In this document: piece after piece, positions 48,108 through 48,855 of the stretch
Position numbering within the stretch: the first letter of the stretch is position 1
Layout: each line of letters starts with the position of its first letter
Assembly: GCA_002733705.1 (NCBI GenBank)
Contig: NVWP01000039.1
Location: forward strand, 1-48,855
Length of the DNA: 48,855 bases
DNA from: Henriciella sp.
GTDB taxonomy: Bacteria > Pseudomonadota > Alphaproteobacteria > Caulobacterales > Hyphomonadaceae
Direction: 5' to 3'
Program-made: the position numbers and the translations under genes
Notes under the pieces: generated by a model
Database searches by the model: none
What the model saw: only the letters and a program-made list of their open reading frames with translations
What the model was told of the DNA's origin: nothing

Positions 48108-48855
48108 CCTCTCACTTGTCACTGCCCTGTTCGCCGTCTCGGCCTGTGCCAGTTCGTTCGAGCGCCCGTCGAACGCCGTCGATATGGATACGAGTGGCTA
48201 TCAGGCCCAGCGCCAGTATCTCTCAGGCACCACTGAAATGGAACTCGGACTGGATACGCGGGTGCGCAATGGCGCACGCTGCGGCGATCTCGACCTGGCA
48301 ATGGTTGGTCAGCCGCTTGATGCAGGTCTGGGTGCGGCATTTGAAGAGCCGCAACTCCTGTCGCCGGGCGATCTCATCCGTATCGAAATGCCCCATGGTG
48401 AAGGCTTCGAGGGCGACTATGTCGTCAGCCCGAACGGGTATGTAAAGGTTCCCCATCTTGGCGAACTGCCAGCGGCAGGCTCGACGCTCACCCATCTTGA
48501 AAACGTTATTGCGCGGCTTCTTGTTGAGGGTGGTTATTTCAAAGCGGGTTTCGCCCAGGCCGACATCTCCGTCCTGCAGTGGGCGCCCATCCAGGTTTCC
48601 GTCTCCGGCGCGGTGTTCCAGTCGGGCGACGTCATCCTGAACCAGCGTCAGGCCGACGCCGATCCTTCAGAACGCCTCGCGGCGTCCGGCGATATTGCCA
48701 TCCAGCGTTCGCTTTCCTCGGCGCTCTACTCTGCGGCAGGGGTGCGCCCGGATGCCGATGTGCGCAATGTCGTCCTCGTGCGCGCCGGAAAGCGCCGCGT
48801 TTTCGATATGACCGGCATCTTTGACGGCGGTCCGGTGGATGACCCGCTTCTTGTG
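48100..48855 (+). CDS. Polysaccharide export outer-membrane lipoprotein (Wza-like), 3' truncated by window edge
   Basis: ATG at 48100; the frame is open to the right edge, giving 252 codons. Lipoprotein signal with lipobox AVSAC (C16). After an N-terminal region of about 70 residues that I do not recognise comes the Poly_export domain (about 85-170: LLSPGDLIRIEMPHGEGFEGDYVVSPNGYVKVPHLGEL) and the start of an SLBB domain (IQVSVSGAVFQSGDVIL). Wza-family proteins form the octameric outer-membrane channel for capsule or exopolysaccharide. It overlaps the 69-aa ORF and probably opens a polysaccharide cluster extending beyond the window. Confidence 0.9.
   Translation, partial: MRNLSLVTALFAVSACASSFERPSNAVDMDTSGYQAQRQYLSGTTEMELGLDTRVRNGARCGDLDLAMVGQPLDAGLGAAFEEPQLLSPGDLIRIEMPHGEGFEGDYVVSPNGYVKVPHLGELPAAGSTLTHLENVIARLLVEGGYFKAGFAQADISVLQWAPIQVSVSGAVFQSGDVILNQRQADADPSERLAASGDIAIQRSLSSALYSAAGVRPDADVRNVVLVRAGKRRVFDMTGIFDGGPVDDPLLV

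Overview
The window looks like chromosomal DNA of a GC-rich, aerobic to microaerobic, heterotrophic alphaproteobacterium. A Hyphomonadales-like marine bacterium would fit, but that is inference from gene content (FixLJ beside cbb3 oxidase, a TonB/BtuB-type B12 receptor, an ScfR/RamB-like regulator beside the glyoxylate shunt, DabAB). There are no rRNA or tRNA genes, CRISPR arrays, IS elements or phage genes that I can see. Genes are densely packed, with many ATGA/TGATG start-stop overlaps.

Layout. 1-1.1 kb: 3' part of an acetyl-CoA hydrolase/transferase. 1.1-12.7 kb: microaerobic respiration block. The oxygen-sensing pair fixL-fixJ and a small cysteine-containing membrane protein gene lie on the minus strand. 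Divergent from them runs ccoNOQP (cbb3 oxidase), then ccoG-fixH-fixI-ccoS (assembly and copper supply) and hemN (oxygen-independent haem synthesis). 12.7-13.9 kb: an acyl-CoA dehydrogenase. 14-25.7 kb: vitamin B12 uptake, salvage and late synthesis. cobU is on the plus strand. On the minus strand a cobalamin riboswitch leads btuB-btuF-btuC-btuD-cobQ-cobD-cobC, and a separate cobT-cobS-cobC(phosphatase)-cobO group lies upstream. No corrin-ring genes are present here. 25.8-31.3 kb: an ScfR/RamB-type regulator divergent from malate synthase and isocitrate lyase (glyoxylate shunt), then an FKBP isomerase. 31.4-36.4 kb: a LysR regulator divergent from dabB-dabA, an energy-coupled inorganic-carbon uptake system. 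36.4-39.8 kb: a 46-aa minus-strand gene with its own terminator, an OxyR-like LysR regulator lacking the canonical peroxide-sensing cysteines, a 123-aa protein, a 50-aa basic protein and the Na+/H+ antiporter nhaA. Several ATAGGT-type boxes are spread through this stretch. 39.9-43.5 kb: a minus-strand operon of a TPR/beta-barrel outer-membrane protein (YaiO type), a membrane-anchored repeat (HEAT-like) protein and a family 2 glycosyltransferase, a possible exopolysaccharide synthesis and secretion unit. 43.7-47.4 kb: a large MASE1-PAS-PAS hybrid kinase with receiver and HPt domains, then a stand-alone receiver protein. 47.4-48.9 kb: an AT-rich gap, a 69-aa ORF and the start of a Wza-like polysaccharide export lipoprotein that runs off the end.

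How it fits together. FixL/FixJ probably senses low O2 for the adjacent oxidase, although no FixK gene or FixK/FNR box was found here. The B12 block imports corrinoids (BtuBFCD), adenosylates them (CobO), amidates and attaches aminopropanol (CobQ, CobD, CobC) and adds the lower ligand (CobU, CobT, CobS, CobC phosphatase), under at least one riboswitch. The carbon block (aceB/aceA under the ScfR-like regulator, DabAB CO2 uptake) suits growth on acetate or fatty acids with anaplerotic CO2 demand. The right end is envelope/exopolysaccharide biology with phosphorelay signalling.

Most worth checking: (i) the cysteine-less OxyR-like regulator with repeated ATAGGT boxes around itself and two unannotated-type small genes; (ii) the YaiO/repeat-protein/GT2 operon divergent from a hybrid kinase; (iii) the small HCxWC membrane protein between fixL and ccoN.
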